A DNA stretch of 64,000 nucleotides from Rhizobium sp. 9140 (lineage in GTDB: Bacteria; Pseudomonadota; Alphaproteobacteria; Rhizobiales; Rhizobiaceae). The position numbers and the translations under genes were made by a program. The stretch is from assembly GCF_900067135.1 (NCBI RefSeq), contig NZ_FJUR01000001.1, positions 248,001-312,000 of the forward strand, given 5' to 3'. Shown piece after piece: positions 25,749 through 34,786 of this stretch (the first letter of the stretch is position 1; every line of letters starts with the position of its first letter). Below the pieces are notes generated by a model. The model had not been told where the DNA came from and searched no databases. It saw nothing but the letters and a program-made list of their open reading frames with translations.

Positions 25749-26611
25749 AGCGCGCCGCCCACAATCCGGCCGCTCCAGCCGGGTACGAGCACCAGCGAGA
25801 AGTATGGCGCCTCGTCGGTCAGCTTGTCGGCGAGCGGGATCATCGCGGCATTCGCCATCGTGCCGCGCTCGACATAGACGGCGTTGTCGAGCTTTCCGGA
25901 AGCGGCAAGCGCGCGGCGGATTTTCGGCAGATTGCGTCCGACCTTCATAATCACCGCCGCCTGCGTATCGGCGAGCCGGCGGCAAAGCTCGGCCTCGTCC
26001 ATGGTGCCAGGCAGAACGGACAGCACATCGTCGCCCTGAACGATCGGCAGGCCGGCGAGCGACCAGCAGCCCGACATCGCCGTTACCCCCGGCACGACCT
26101 CGGCGGCGTAGCGACCCGCCAGCCGCACATGCAGGTGCATGTAGGAGCCGTAGAACATCGGATCGCCCTCACTGAGGATCGCGACCGTCCGCCCGGCATC
26201 CAGATGCGCGGCAACGCTGGCAGCGGAAGCATCGTAGAAACCGGTGATCTGGCCCTTGTAGTCGTCGTGTTCTTTGTCGATCTCGACGGTCACGGGATAA
26301 TAGAGCGGCAGTTCGATGCGCCCGGGCTTCAGGATGCCCTCCATCTGCCCCGGCGCAAAAAGGCTGGCAATGCCGTCCGCCTTGCCGAGCCCATCGAGGA
26401 TGGTTCGTCCGTTGCCGCGCCGGCCGGCCTTTGCGAAGTAGGCAAGCACATCGGCCTCGGCGAGCGCCCGCACCGCCTTCAGCGTCAGCAGTTCCGGATC
26501 GCCCGGCCCGGTGCCGACGCCGATCAACCGCCCGGCCGTCACGCCCGAAAGCGCTGCGCCGCCCACGCTTAGGTCCACTGTCTCCAAATCTCCGGTCACC
26601 GTTGCTCTCAC
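25745..26611 (-). CDS. cobI: Precorrin-2 C20-methyltransferase
   Basis: SAM-dependent methylation of precorrin-2 at C20. It has 288 residues. The start is a GTG at 26611 overlapping the cobH stop (GTGA). The conserved core begins RLIGVGTGPGDPELLTLKA at about residue 28, so the N-terminus is slightly longer than usual and a later start is possible. Signatures VAILSEGDPMFYGSYMHLH and EVVPGVTAMSGCWSLAGLP are intact. Confidence 0.94.
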   Translation of the reverse strand: MRATVTGDLETVDLSVGGAALSGVTAGRLIGVGTGPGDPELLTLKAVRALAEADVLAYFAKAGRRGNGRTILDGLGKADGIASLFAPGQMEGILKPGRIELPLYYPVTVEIDKEHDDYKGQITGFYDASAASVAAHLDAGRTVAILSEGDPMFYGSYMHLHVRLAGRYAAEVVPGVTAMSGCWSLAGLPIVQGDDVLSVLPGTMDEAELCRRLADTQAAVIMKVGRNLPKIRRALAASGKLDNAVYVERGTMANAAMIPLADKLTDEAPYFSLVLVPGWSGRIVGGAL

Positions 26612-27246
26612 AGGCCCGGCCTCGCGAGCGCGTTGATGGCAGCGGCCGTGATCGCGCTGCCACCCAGCCGGCCGCGGACGATGGCGAAGGGCACGCCGTA
26701 GGAATGTTCGGCAAGGGCATCCTTGGATTCCGCCGCGCCGACGAATCCCACCGGCATACCGAGAATCGCCGCCGGCTTCGGTGCGCCGTCGCGCAGCATT
26801 TCAAGGAGGTAGAAGAGGGCTGTTGGTGCGTTCCCTATGGCAACCACAGCGCCGCCCATTCGCTCGCCCCACAGCCGCAATGCGGCGGCAGACCGGGTAT
26901 TGCCGATCTCGCGGGCCAGTGCTGGCGTTTCCGGCTCGCGCAGGGTGCAGATCACGTCGTTTCCCGCCGTCAGCCGCGCGCGTGTCACCCCGTTCACCAC
27001 CATGAAGGCATCGCAGAGGATCGGCGCACCGCCGGAGAGTGCCGAGCGTGCCGCCGTGACGAAACCGGGCGAAAAGACGAAGTCGCGGGCGGCTTCCACC
27101 AGCCCGCAGGCATGAACCATGCGCACGGCAACGTCTGCCTCCTCCGGCGAGAACCGCGAGAGGTCGGTTTCCGCCCGGATGATGGCGAAGGAGCGTTCGT
27201 AGATGGCGTCGCCATCACGGATGTAGTCATAAGCCGGCATGGTCAA
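26608..27246 (-). CDS. cobH: Precorrin-8X methylmutase
   Basis: Moves a methyl group from C11 to C12, giving hydrogenobyrinate. It has 212 residues with the family's DYIRDGDAIYERSFAIIRAE, the catalytic-His helix VRMVHACGLVEAARD, DAFMVVNGVTR and the C-terminal GMPVGFVGAAESK. The ATG at 27246 overlaps the end of cobG by 20 bp; a second ATG two codons later is equally possible. Confidence 0.95.
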   Translation of the reverse strand: MTMPAYDYIRDGDAIYERSFAIIRAETDLSRFSPEEADVAVRMVHACGLVEAARDFVFSPGFVTAARSALSGGAPILCDAFMVVNGVTRARLTAGNDVICTLREPETPALAREIGNTRSAAALRLWGERMGGAVVAIGNAPTALFYLLEMLRDGAPKPAAILGMPVGFVGAAESKDALAEHSYGVPFAIVRGRLGGSAITAAAINALARPGL

Positions 27247-28618
27247 TCCCGTTGAAGCGTGCCGCTGAAAACGCGGCGGCGATCCGCGCCGGCCCCAGCC
27301 GTTGAAGGCAGGCGGCAGCCGATTCGCCCTTCTCTACCGTCTCCGCGACACGTTGGCCAAGCGCCGTGATAGCGGAAGGGCCGTCTTCCAGCCGCTTTGT
27401 CGCGACAGGAGAGTCTCCTGCACGTCCACCGAGAACGATGCTGAGCCCCGGCCGACCGTCGCAGGACATGGCGACCAGCGTGAGATCCGCGACGCGCGGG
27501 CGTGCGCAGCCCTTGGCGCAGCCGGAGACATGCAGGTCGAGCGACCCGTCCATCAGCGCCGGCGCGTGAGCGATCAGATGGCTCGCCACAGCATGCGTAT
27601 CGATGCGCCCCGAGGCACAGCCGGCCTGACCGGCACAGGCATCGATGCGCAAAGCGGGATCACCTGCATGGACGACGAAGCCGAGCGATGCGGCGAGAGA
27701 AACAAGCACCGAGGTGTTCCAACCGGCAGGACCGACGAGCAAAATTGCGCGACCGGGCGCGAGCCGCACCGCGGATACGCCCTCCGCCACGGCGGCAAGG
27801 ATCAACGGCCGGACGATATGGGCTGCCATCTGCCCGAACGCAGGTGCGACACCGAGCACGACCGACGCACCAAGGTCGAACCGGCCAACGGGGGACATCG
27901 CCGCCTCCCTCAGTGCCAGCGATGAAGAGCCGGGAGGCAGAGGCTCGGCTGGAAGATCGCGCGCCCGTGCAGCGGAACCATAGGCGGCGATATCCGCGAC
28001 CACCGACATCGCCGCTTCGATCATCGCGTCTACCGAGCCCGAAACGCCTGTCGGCCTCCCTGCCACCAGCAGATGCCAAACGGGCCTGGGATCGGCCGCT
28101 CCCGCCACGAGCTTGATATCGGCCGCGACACCATCGAGATGCAGCCTCCCCCCGCCATCGACGATGACGGCCAGCTTTGGCGCAAGGTCAAGGCCGCTGT
28201 CGGCGATTCGTTCGGCAAGCTTTCGCGCAAGCGGGCGCGGATCGGCCCATTCGGACGGGTCCAGCCCTGCAAGCGGCGGCACTTCCACGGCAATGCCCTC
28301 GCAGGGGACGATGCCCGCACGGGCAACGGCGGCCGACAGGGGCGCAACGCTTTCCGCCCGCAATCCCCGGATCTGCAGGTTGCCCCGCGCGGTAATATCG
28401 AGCCTGCCCGAGCCGAACGCCTCAGCCGCATCCAGAAGGTCCAGAAACGCAGCCGCCGTGAAGAAGCCGGAGGCCGGCCGCAGCCGCGCCAGCAGTCCGT
28501 CGCCGGTCTGCATGGGGGCGGCCAGCGTCGGGCAGGCGCCACGGCGCAACGCCGGCGGCGAACCCGTCGCCCTCGTCGTCTCCGCATCCCCGCGCATTGC
28601 AGTCCCGGCCATCGTCAT
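27227..28618 (-). CDS. cobG: Precorrin-3B synthase
   Basis: Iron-sulfur monooxygenase that hydroxylates precorrin-3A and forms the gamma-lactone using O2, marking the aerobic route. It has 463 residues from the ATG at 28618, which has AAAGG seven bases before; the frame continues 23 codons upstream. Two nitrite/sulfite-reductase ferredoxin-like half domains are seen (RLRPASGFFTAAAFLDLLDAA; DITARGNLQIRG). A C-terminal 4Fe-4S/sirohaem-type Cys cluster, CAGQAGCASG then SGCAKGC, is also present. Confidence 0.94.
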   Translation of the reverse strand: MTMAGTAMRGDAETTRATGSPPALRRGACPTLAAPMQTGDGLLARLRPASGFFTAAAFLDLLDAAEAFGSGRLDITARGNLQIRGLRAESVAPLSAAVARAGIVPCEGIAVEVPPLAGLDPSEWADPRPLARKLAERIADSGLDLAPKLAVIVDGGGRLHLDGVAADIKLVAGAADPRPVWHLLVAGRPTGVSGSVDAMIEAAMSVVADIAAYGSAARARDLPAEPLPPGSSSLALREAAMSPVGRFDLGASVVLGVAPAFGQMAAHIVRPLILAAVAEGVSAVRLAPGRAILLVGPAGWNTSVLVSLAASLGFVVHAGDPALRIDACAGQAGCASGRIDTHAVASHLIAHAPALMDGSLDLHVSGCAKGCARPRVADLTLVAMSCDGRPGLSIVLGGRAGDSPVATKRLEDGPSAITALGQRVAETVEKGESAAACLQRLGPARIAAAFSAARFNGIDHAGL

Positions 28619-28692
28619 GTCAGCGCCTTTCGATCCGCCGTCATACAGCATGCGGTCACGAGGGTGCAAATCCCGGGTCACACGCACATCGT

Positions 28693-29463
28693 CTATACGG
28701 CCGGCGATGTCGCAGGCGTGCGCAGGAGATAGATGTCCATGATCCAGCCATGCCGCGCCCGCGCCTGCGCCCGCGCGGCAACGATCGCATCGCGCACCGC
28801 GCCAAGACGCCCGGCAATCGTGATCTCCTGCGGCAGGCCGAGATAGGCGCCCCAGAAGATCTCGGTCTCGGGGTCCTCGACCGCCAAAAACGCCTCTTCA
28901 CCATCGAGCATCACCACAACCGACTGCGCCGTCTGCGGGAAGATGCCGGACAGGCGGCGGCCGGGCGTGATCGTCACCGGCTGCCCGATGCCGTTGATGG
29001 GGATACGGTGGCGGGCGGCAAGCAGCTGCATGCTCGTGATGCCCGGCAGCACGGACATCTCGAACGCGACACGCCCGCCGTCGCGCACCCGCTCCAGAAT
29101 GCGAATCGTGCTGTCGTAGAGCATGGGATCGCCCCAGACGAGGAACGCGCCCGTCTCCCCGTCCGCCAGATGGTCGAGAAACAGCCGTTCGTGAATGTCG
29201 GCGATCTCGGCATGCCAGAGATCGACGCCCTGCCGATAGCCGATGCCGTCCGTCTGTCGGCGCGGCACGGCGAAATCCACGAGCTTTGCCTCGGCCGCGC
29301 CATGCCGGGCGATCATGCTGCGGCGGACATCGGCCAGCTCAGCCTTGTCTTCGCCCTTCGTCGGCACGAAGATTACATTTGCATCGCCGATCGCCTTGAT
29401 GGCTTCGAGGGTCAGATGGTCGGGATGACCCGTACCGATGCCGATCACCAGAATCCGTCGCAT
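28693..29463 (-). CDS. cobF: Precorrin-6A synthase (deacetylating)
   Basis: Methylates C1 of precorrin-5 and releases acetate in the aerobic pathway. It has 256 residues from the ATG at 29463, which has the strong Shine-Dalgarno GGAGGAG five bases away; the open frame extends 13 codons further upstream. Family pieces are MRRILVIGIGTGHPDHLTLEA, FVPTKGEDKAEL, FLVWGDPMLYDSTIRI and a C-terminal IAGRLG with MDIYLLR. It is the first gene of the cobFGHIJ transcription unit, 74 bp before cobG. Confidence 0.94.
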   Translation of the reverse strand: MRRILVIGIGTGHPDHLTLEAIKAIGDANVIFVPTKGEDKAELADVRRSMIARHGAAEAKLVDFAVPRRQTDGIGYRQGVDLWHAEIADIHERLFLDHLADGETGAFLVWGDPMLYDSTIRILERVRDGGRVAFEMSVLPGITSMQLLAARHRIPINGIGQPVTITPGRRLSGIFPQTAQSVVVMLDGEEAFLAVEDPETEIFWGAYLGLPQEITIAGRLGAVRDAIVAARAQARARHGWIMDIYLLRTPATSPAV

Positions 29464-29511
29464 GGCTTCTCCTCCAGGCACGTTCACGCAGAGCACGTTC
29501 ATTTCGCCGCA

Positions 29512-29530
29512 GGGCCTGCGGCAGAGGCCC
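29512..29530 (-). promoter_or_regulatory. Short hairpin in the cobF 5' leader
   Basis: A 6-bp inverted repeat GGGCCT / AGGCCC with a 7-base loop lies about 50 bp upstream of the cobF ATG in the 247-bp cobF/prsD divergent gap. No B12-box or other cobalamin riboswitch core was found in the leader. The right part of the gap (29561-29620) is A/T-rich and is the likely promoter zone for both directions. Confidence 0.25.
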
Positions 29531-29710
29531 GTTCTATAGCTCCTGGCGCCAAGAAACGGGAAATGCTAAAATAAAATCGAGAATCCGTGTTCGGTGATGA
29601 AAAATTGACATCATCATCTCTAATGTGCCCCATCTGCAAGGGCGGGATCGACCGGAACCGGTGGCTCGACCTTCGAGATGGCAGGCGACGGCGGGGCACT
29701 CGGGGTTACC

Positions 29711-31510
29711 ATGACAAAGACCAGACATTCAGGCGCCGAGCCGGCGCAGGCTTTGCGGGATTGCAAGGGCGCCTTCATTGGCGTCGGCGTCGCCAGCGCC
29801 CTCGTCAACGTGCTCTACCTCACCGGCTCGTTCTTCATGCTCGAGGTCTATGACCGCGTCCTTCCGAGCCGGAGCATCCCCACCCTCATTGCGCTCTGCA
29901 TTCTCGCGCTCATGCTCTACGCCTTCCAGGGCGCGTTCGAGTGGATCCGCGGCCGCATGCTCGTGCGCATCGCTGGCGCACTCGACGAGGCGATGACCGG
30001 GCGGATCTACCGCACCGTCGTCCGCCAGCCGCTGAAGATGCGCACGGCCGGCGATGGCTTGCAGCCGTTGCGCGACTTCGATCAGGTGCGCGCCTTCCTG
30101 TCGGGCGCGGGACCCGCCGCCTTCTTCGACCTGCCCTGGCTGCCCTTCTACATCGGCATCTGCTTCCTGTTCCACCCTGTTATCGGCATCGTCTCCGTCG
30201 TCGGTTCCCTGATCCTCATCGCCCTCACCTTCCTCACCAACCGGGGAACGCAGGGTCCCTCCAAGAAGGCAGCGGAGACCGGAAACCTGCGCAATGCCTT
30301 TGCCCAGGCATCGCAGCGCAACGCCGAGGTCATGCAGTCCATGGGCATGCTGGGCCGCATGTCGATGCTCTGGAGCGAACGCAACGACGCCTATCGGCAC
30401 CATAACCTCGTCAATTCGGATGTCTCGAACGGCTATGGCGCGCTGTCCAAGGTCTCCCGCATGATCCTCCAGTCGGCGGTTCTGGCCACCGGCGCGGTGC
30501 TCGTCATCGAGGGGCTGGCCTCGCCCGGCATCATCATCGCGGGCTCCATCCTGACCGCCCGGGCGCTTGCGCCGGTGGAACTGGCAATCGGCAACTGGCG
30601 CTCCTTCGTCGCCGCACGACAGAGCTGGAAACGTCTGGGCGACCTCCTCACCGCGCTTCCCGAGCGCGATGCGCCGCTGGAACTGCCGGTGCCGCGCGAA
30701 AAGCTGACGGCCGAAGGCATCGCCGGCGGACCGCCCGGCGTCCAGCGCCTGACCTTCGCGGAGGTCACCTTCACCCTGAAAAGCGGCAGCGCGCTCGGCA
30801 TCATCGGGCCGAGCGCCTCGGGCAAGTCCTCGCTCGCCCGCGCGCTCATCGGCATCTGGCCAACCCTGCGCGGCGCCGTGCGCCTCGACGGTGCGGCACT
30901 CGACCAGTGGGATAGTGACCGTCTGGGCAAGCATATCGGCTATCTGCCCCAGGACGTCGAACTGTTCTCCGGCACGGTGGCGCAGAACATCGCGCGCTTC
31001 GAGGAAGACGCAGCACCCGGCGCGATCGTCGAGGCTGCCAAGGCTGCCCGCGTCAACGACCTCATCCTCAAACTGCCGAACGGCTTTGAGACCGAGATCG
31101 GTGATGGCGGCTCGTCCCTTTCGGCCGGCCAGCGCCAGCGCGTCGCCCTTGCCCGCGCACTCTATGGCGAGCCCTTCCTCGTCGTTCTCGACGAGCCAAA
31201 TTCCAACCTCGACGCGGAAGGCGAACAGGCGCTGAGCGAAGCGATCCTCGGCGTGCGCGCCCGTGGCGGCATCGTCATCGTCGTCGCTCACCGCCCGAGC
31301 GCGCTCGCCAGCGTCGATCTCGTGCTGATGATGAACGAGGGCCGCATGCAGGCGTTCGGACCGAAGGACGATGTTCTGGCGCAGATCCTGCGCCGGGAGC
31401 CGCCGCGCCCGGCCACCGCACAGGCGTTCCAGCCGAATTTCCAGACAAAGCTTCAGGCGCAGCCGCCCGCGCTGAAAGCCGTCGGCAATGGACAGGAAAC
31501 CGCATCATGA
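29711..31510 (+). CDS. prsD: Type I secretion ABC transporter (PrtD/PrsD-like)
   Basis: Inner-membrane ABC exporter powering one-step secretion of C-terminal-signal proteins. It has 599 residues from the ATG at 29711 (GGGG-rich site upstream); the frame opens 11 codons earlier. A transmembrane domain of six helices (about 20-300) has the PrtD hallmarks FFMLEVYDRVLPSRSIPTL and FFDLPWLPFYI. The ATPase domain is intact: Walker A GPSASGKSS (about 366-374), LSAGQRQR, Walker B FLVVLDEPNSNLD and the HRPS switch. There is no C39 peptidase or CLD domain. It overlaps prsE by 4 bp. No secreted substrate or TolC gene is adjacent. Confidence 0.93.
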   Translation: MTKTRHSGAEPAQALRDCKGAFIGVGVASALVNVLYLTGSFFMLEVYDRVLPSRSIPTLIALCILALMLYAFQGAFEWIRGRMLVRIAGALDEAMTGRIYRTVVRQPLKMRTAGDGLQPLRDFDQVRAFLSGAGPAAFFDLPWLPFYIGICFLFHPVIGIVSVVGSLILIALTFLTNRGTQGPSKKAAETGNLRNAFAQASQRNAEVMQSMGMLGRMSMLWSERNDAYRHHNLVNSDVSNGYGALSKVSRMILQSAVLATGAVLVIEGLASPGIIIAGSILTARALAPVELAIGNWRSFVAARQSWKRLGDLLTALPERDAPLELPVPREKLTAEGIAGGPPGVQRLTFAEVTFTLKSGSALGIIGPSASGKSSLARALIGIWPTLRGAVRLDGAALDQWDSDRLGKHIGYLPQDVELFSGTVAQNIARFEEDAAPGAIVEAAKAARVNDLILKLPNGFETEIGDGGSSLSAGQRQRVALARALYGEPFLVVLDEPNSNLDAEGEQALSEAILGVRARGGIVIVVAHRPSALASVDLVLMMNEGRMQAFGPKDDVLAQILRREPPRPATAQAFQPNFQTKLQAQPPALKAVGNGQETAS

Positions 31511-32850
31511 GCACGCGCGAACCGTCTGCCAACCCTCCTGAGACGCCGTTGCGCCCGACCCAGTCACGCCGCTCCCTCTCCCGTCACATTACCGCCGTCG
31601 GCGTCATGGCGGTGGTGCTCGTCGGCGGCATTGGCGGATGGGCCGGTACGACCGAGCTTTCCAGCGCCATCGTCGCCTCCGGCACCGTCGTCGTCGAAAA
31701 CAACGTCAAGAAGATCCAGCATCTGACCGGCGGCATCGTCGGCGAACTGAACGTGCGCGAGGGCGAGACCGTCGAGGCCGGGCAGGTGCTCGTGCGGCTG
31801 GATGGCACCACCGTGCGCGCCAACCTGTCGATCGTCCAGAACACGCTCGCCCAGCTCTATGCCCGCCGCGCCCGGATCCTCGCCGAGCAGGCGGGAGAAA
31901 AGACATTCACCGTGCCGAAGCTCGCGCAGGTCGTGCCGACGGACATGGTGTCCACCGGCTTCGAGGACAGCGAGCGGCGCCTGTTCGACAGCCGGAAGAG
32001 CGCGCTGGTCGGCATGAAGAACCAGCTCGCCTCCCGCAAGGCACAGCTGAAGGACGAAATCGAGGGACAGACGGTTCAGCTCAACGCCATCGCCGACAGC
32101 CTGACGCTCATCAGCCAGGAGCTGGAAGGCGTCGACAAGCTCTACGCCCAGGGCCTCGTCTCCATGCAGCGCGTGACCGCCCTCAAGCGCGACCGCGCCC
32201 AACTGGAAGGCGACCGCGGCGCCCGTATCGCCGCCCGCGCGCAGGCCGCCGGCAAATCGAGCGAGATCGACTTGCAGATCCTGCAGCTGGACGAAGATCG
32301 CCGGACCGAGAACGCCAAGGACCTGACCGATGTCGAGGCGCGCATCGCGGAATACGAGGATCGCGGCGTCGCCGCCCTCGACCAGCTGAAGCGGCTGGAC
32401 ATCCGCTCGCCCTTATCGGGCCGCGTCTCCCAGCTTGCCATCCACACGGTCGATGGCGTCGTCAATGCCGGCGAAGTGCTGATGCTCGTCGTTCCCGCCG
32501 CCGACACGCTGACGGTCGAAGCCCGCATCGCCACCAGCGATATCGACCAGATCACGCTTGGCCAGCCGGTCGAGATCCGCTTCAGCGCCTTCAACCAGCG
32601 CACCACACCCGTTGTCCAAGGCGAGGTCGCCAATATCGCCCCGGATCAGGTGACCGACCAGCGCACGGGCGCAAGCTATTACCCCCTGCGCATCCGCCCG
32701 AAGCCGGAGAGCCTCACCGCTCTGAAGGGCCTCACGCTCTATCCCGGCATGCCGGCGGAAACCTATATCAAGATCGCCGACCGCACCGTCATCTCCTATC
32801 TCGCCAAGCCGCTGACCGAACAGATGCAGCGGACTTTCCGGGAAGACTGA
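31507..32850 (+). CDS. prsE: HlyD-family type I secretion periplasmic adaptor (PrtE/PrsE-like)
   Basis: Membrane fusion protein bridging the ABC exporter and TolC. It has 447 residues with one transmembrane helix (about 22-44, HITAVGVMAVVLVGGIGGWAG). The lipoyl half follows (VVVENNVKKIQHLTGGIVGELNV), then a long coiled-coil (about 100-290) and the second half (LDIRSPLSGRVSQLAIHTVDGVV). A C-terminal beta domain with GMPAETYIKIADRTVISYLAKPL ends in the typical family tail LTEQMQRTFRED. It is coupled to prsD by ATGA. Confidence 0.93.
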   Translation: MSTREPSANPPETPLRPTQSRRSLSRHITAVGVMAVVLVGGIGGWAGTTELSSAIVASGTVVVENNVKKIQHLTGGIVGELNVREGETVEAGQVLVRLDGTTVRANLSIVQNTLAQLYARRARILAEQAGEKTFTVPKLAQVVPTDMVSTGFEDSERRLFDSRKSALVGMKNQLASRKAQLKDEIEGQTVQLNAIADSLTLISQELEGVDKLYAQGLVSMQRVTALKRDRAQLEGDRGARIAARAQAAGKSSEIDLQILQLDEDRRTENAKDLTDVEARIAEYEDRGVAALDQLKRLDIRSPLSGRVSQLAIHTVDGVVNAGEVLMLVVPAADTLTVEARIATSDIDQITLGQPVEIRFSAFNQRTTPVVQGEVANIAPDQVTDQRTGASYYPLRIRPKPESLTALKGLTLYPGMPAETYIKIADRTVISYLAKPLTEQMQRTFRED

Positions 32851-32941
32851 GAGGACGAACAGGCGCTCCCGCCTCGGGGAGGGCTGCCGAGCACGCGGCA
32901 TGCCGCTTCACTCAAGCATTTACACGTGCCGGATCATTTCA

Positions 32942-32966
32942 TCCTGAAACCGATACCGGTTCAGGA
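32942..32966. repeat. Imperfect 25-bp palindrome upstream of the EamA gene
   Basis: Outer 7-bp arms TCCTGAA / TTCAGGA are perfect, and the inner AACCGATACCGGT is partly symmetric. It lies in the 215-bp gap between prsE and the EamA transporter, next to A/T-rich TTATACAG. It could be an operator or a promoter-adjacent dyad; the function is unknown. Confidence 0.35.
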
Positions 32967-33065
32967 AATTATACAGTAGAGACAAGCGTGCCCGACCTGG
33001 GCATGTCCCAAAGAAGACCTGAGCGCGTCCACACGGCCGTCGAGGCGAGCACGGCAAGACGACGG

Positions 33066-33962
33066 ATGACATCCAAACGCAAAGGCTATCTCTTCGTCCT
33101 CATGGCGATCCTGATCTTCACCTTGCAGGATGCGACCTCCAAGCACATGGGCGGGCTTTATCCCCCCGTCTTTATCACCATGATCCGCTACTGGGCGTTC
33201 GCGGCCTTCGTTCTGATCCTCGCAGCCCGGTCGAGCGGCGGGCTGAAGGCGGCAGTGAGCACGAAGCATCCCGTCCTGCAGATCGTGCGGGGACTGCTGC
33301 TGGTCAGCCAGATCGTGCTGGTCATCGCCTCCTTCGCCAGCGTCGGGCTTGCCCATTCGCAGGCGATCTTTTCCGTCGGGCCGATCTTCGTCGCCCTCCT
33401 CTCGATCGTCATTCTGGGCGAGCGCGTCGGCTGGCGGCGATGGACAGCGATCTTCGTCGGCCTCATCGGCGTCATCGTCATCCTGGACCCGACCGGCGAC
33501 GAATCCGCCTCCCTGCTCATCGTTCCCGTCTCCTCCGCGCTGATCTTCGCCTTCTACGTCGTCACCACCCGTCTCGTCAGCCGCGAGGATACGGCCATGA
33601 CAAGCTTTTTCTACACGGGTGCAGCCGGTGCCGTAGCGATCACGCTGATCGGACCGTTCTACTGGACATGGTTTGCACCGGTCGACTGGCTGTGGATGGG
33701 GCTTCTCTGCGTCACCGGCACGTCGAGCCACTTCTTCCTCATCAAGGCCTATGCATATCTCGACGCGTCGGAGGTGCAGCCGTTGACCTATCTCCAGCTG
33801 GTCTTTGCCAGCATCATCGGCGTCTCCGTCTTCGGCGAGGTGCTCAGCGTCAACATGATCGTCGGTGCTGTCATCGTCGTTGCCGCCGGCATCTTCACCG
33901 TCTGGCGAGAGAGCGTCGTTGCCCGCCGGGCCGGCGCCGCGGGAACCCACCCGCGCGCATAA
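33066..33962 (+). CDS. EamA/DMT-superfamily transporter
   Basis: Ten-helix inner-membrane permease of the drug/metabolite transporter superfamily. It has 298 residues with two EamA repeats: the first beginning GYLFVLMAILIFTLQDATSKHM, the second after SALIFAFYVVTTRLVSRED. Each repeat ends in a GE motif helix (VILGERVGW; SVFGEVLSV). The start at 33066 is chosen because the protein there begins with MTSKRKGYLF; an in-frame ATG at 33003 is possible and neither has a strong ribosome-binding site. It is convergent with ung, 9 bp apart. The substrate is unknown. Confidence 0.88.
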   Translation: MTSKRKGYLFVLMAILIFTLQDATSKHMGGLYPPVFITMIRYWAFAAFVLILAARSSGGLKAAVSTKHPVLQIVRGLLLVSQIVLVIASFASVGLAHSQAIFSVGPIFVALLSIVILGERVGWRRWTAIFVGLIGVIVILDPTGDESASLLIVPVSSALIFAFYVVTTRLVSREDTAMTSFFYTGAAGAVAITLIGPFYWTWFAPVDWLWMGLLCVTGTSSHFFLIKAYAYLDASEVQPLTYLQLVFASIIGVSVFGEVLSVNMIVGAVIVVAAGIFTVWRESVVARRAGAAGTHPRA

Positions 33963-33971
33963 GACCGTCTT

Positions 33972-34658
33972 TCAGAGCGGTGGCAGCGCCCAGTCGATCG
34001 GCGGACGGCCATTGGCTTCCAGAAAAGCATTCGCCTTGGAAAACGGGGCCGTGCCGAAGAAACCGTTATGCGCCGACAGCGGTGACGGATGCGCCGAGCG
34101 CAGCACGAGGTGCCGGCTCTGATCGACGAATGCCGCCTTCTTCTGCGCGTAGGAACCCCAGAGGATAAAGACCACCGACTGCTGCTGGTCGTTGACGGCG
34201 CGGATGATGGCGTCTGTAAACGTCTCCCAACCCCGCTTCTGGTGGGATGCCGCCAGCGCCCGCTCCACCGTCAGCACGCTGTTGAGAAGCAAGACGCCCT
34301 GCTCCGCCCAATGTTCGAGAAAACCATGGCGTGCCGGCGGTATACCGAGATCGTTCTGGAGTTCCTTGTAGATATTGACCAGCGATGGCGGAATGCGGAC
34401 GCCGGGCCGCACGCTGAAGGACAATCCATGCGCCTGTCCCTCGCCGTGATAGGGGTCCTGCCCGAGGATGACGACGCTGACCTTGTCGAGCGGCGTCAGG
34501 TCCAGCGCCCGGAAATATTCCGATCCCTTGGGGAAAATCTGCTTTCCCGCCTGCTTCTCCGTCTGAAGAAAGCTTTTGAGCGTGCCCATGTAGGCGCTGT
34601 CGAACTCCTTGGAAAGCGCCTGTTTCCAGCTCTCCTCCAGCCTGACCGTTCCGTCCAT
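33972..34658 (-). CDS. ung: Uracil-DNA glycosylase
   Basis: Removes uracil from DNA, the first step of base excision repair. It has 228 residues. The catalytic water-activating loop GQDPYHG has D68 (motif at 66-72). The uracil pocket [10 protein letters not shown] and the DNA-intercalating loop HPSPLSAH (H190 start) are intact, as is FILWGSYAQ. It matches family-1 UDGs in length. It appears monocistronic. Confidence 0.96.
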   Translation of the reverse strand: MDGTVRLEESWKQALSKEFDSAYMGTLKSFLQTEKQAGKQIFPKGSEYFRALDLTPLDKVSVVILGQDPYHGEGQAHGLSFSVRPGVRIPPSLVNIYKELQNDLGIPPARHGFLEHWAEQGVLLLNSVLTVERALAASHQKRGWETFTDAIIRAVNDQQQSVVFILWGSYAQKKAAFVDQSRHLVLRSAHPSPLSAHNGFFGTAPFSKANAFLEANGRPPIDWALPPL

Positions 34659-34786
34659 CCTGCCCGTCCCATGCCTGTTTTCAGCGGTGTCTCGCGCAGC
34701 AAACGATAGATCATCGCGCGATCATCGCAAGGGCCTGTGTCGCAATGTATTTCCACAAACATATCGCTGGCCAATGAACGGGCATG

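Noticed and set aside
29464..29710. Cobalamin riboswitch in the cobF leader
   Set aside because: No B12 box or matching core could be read on the minus strand; only a short GGGCCT/AGGCCC hairpin is present.
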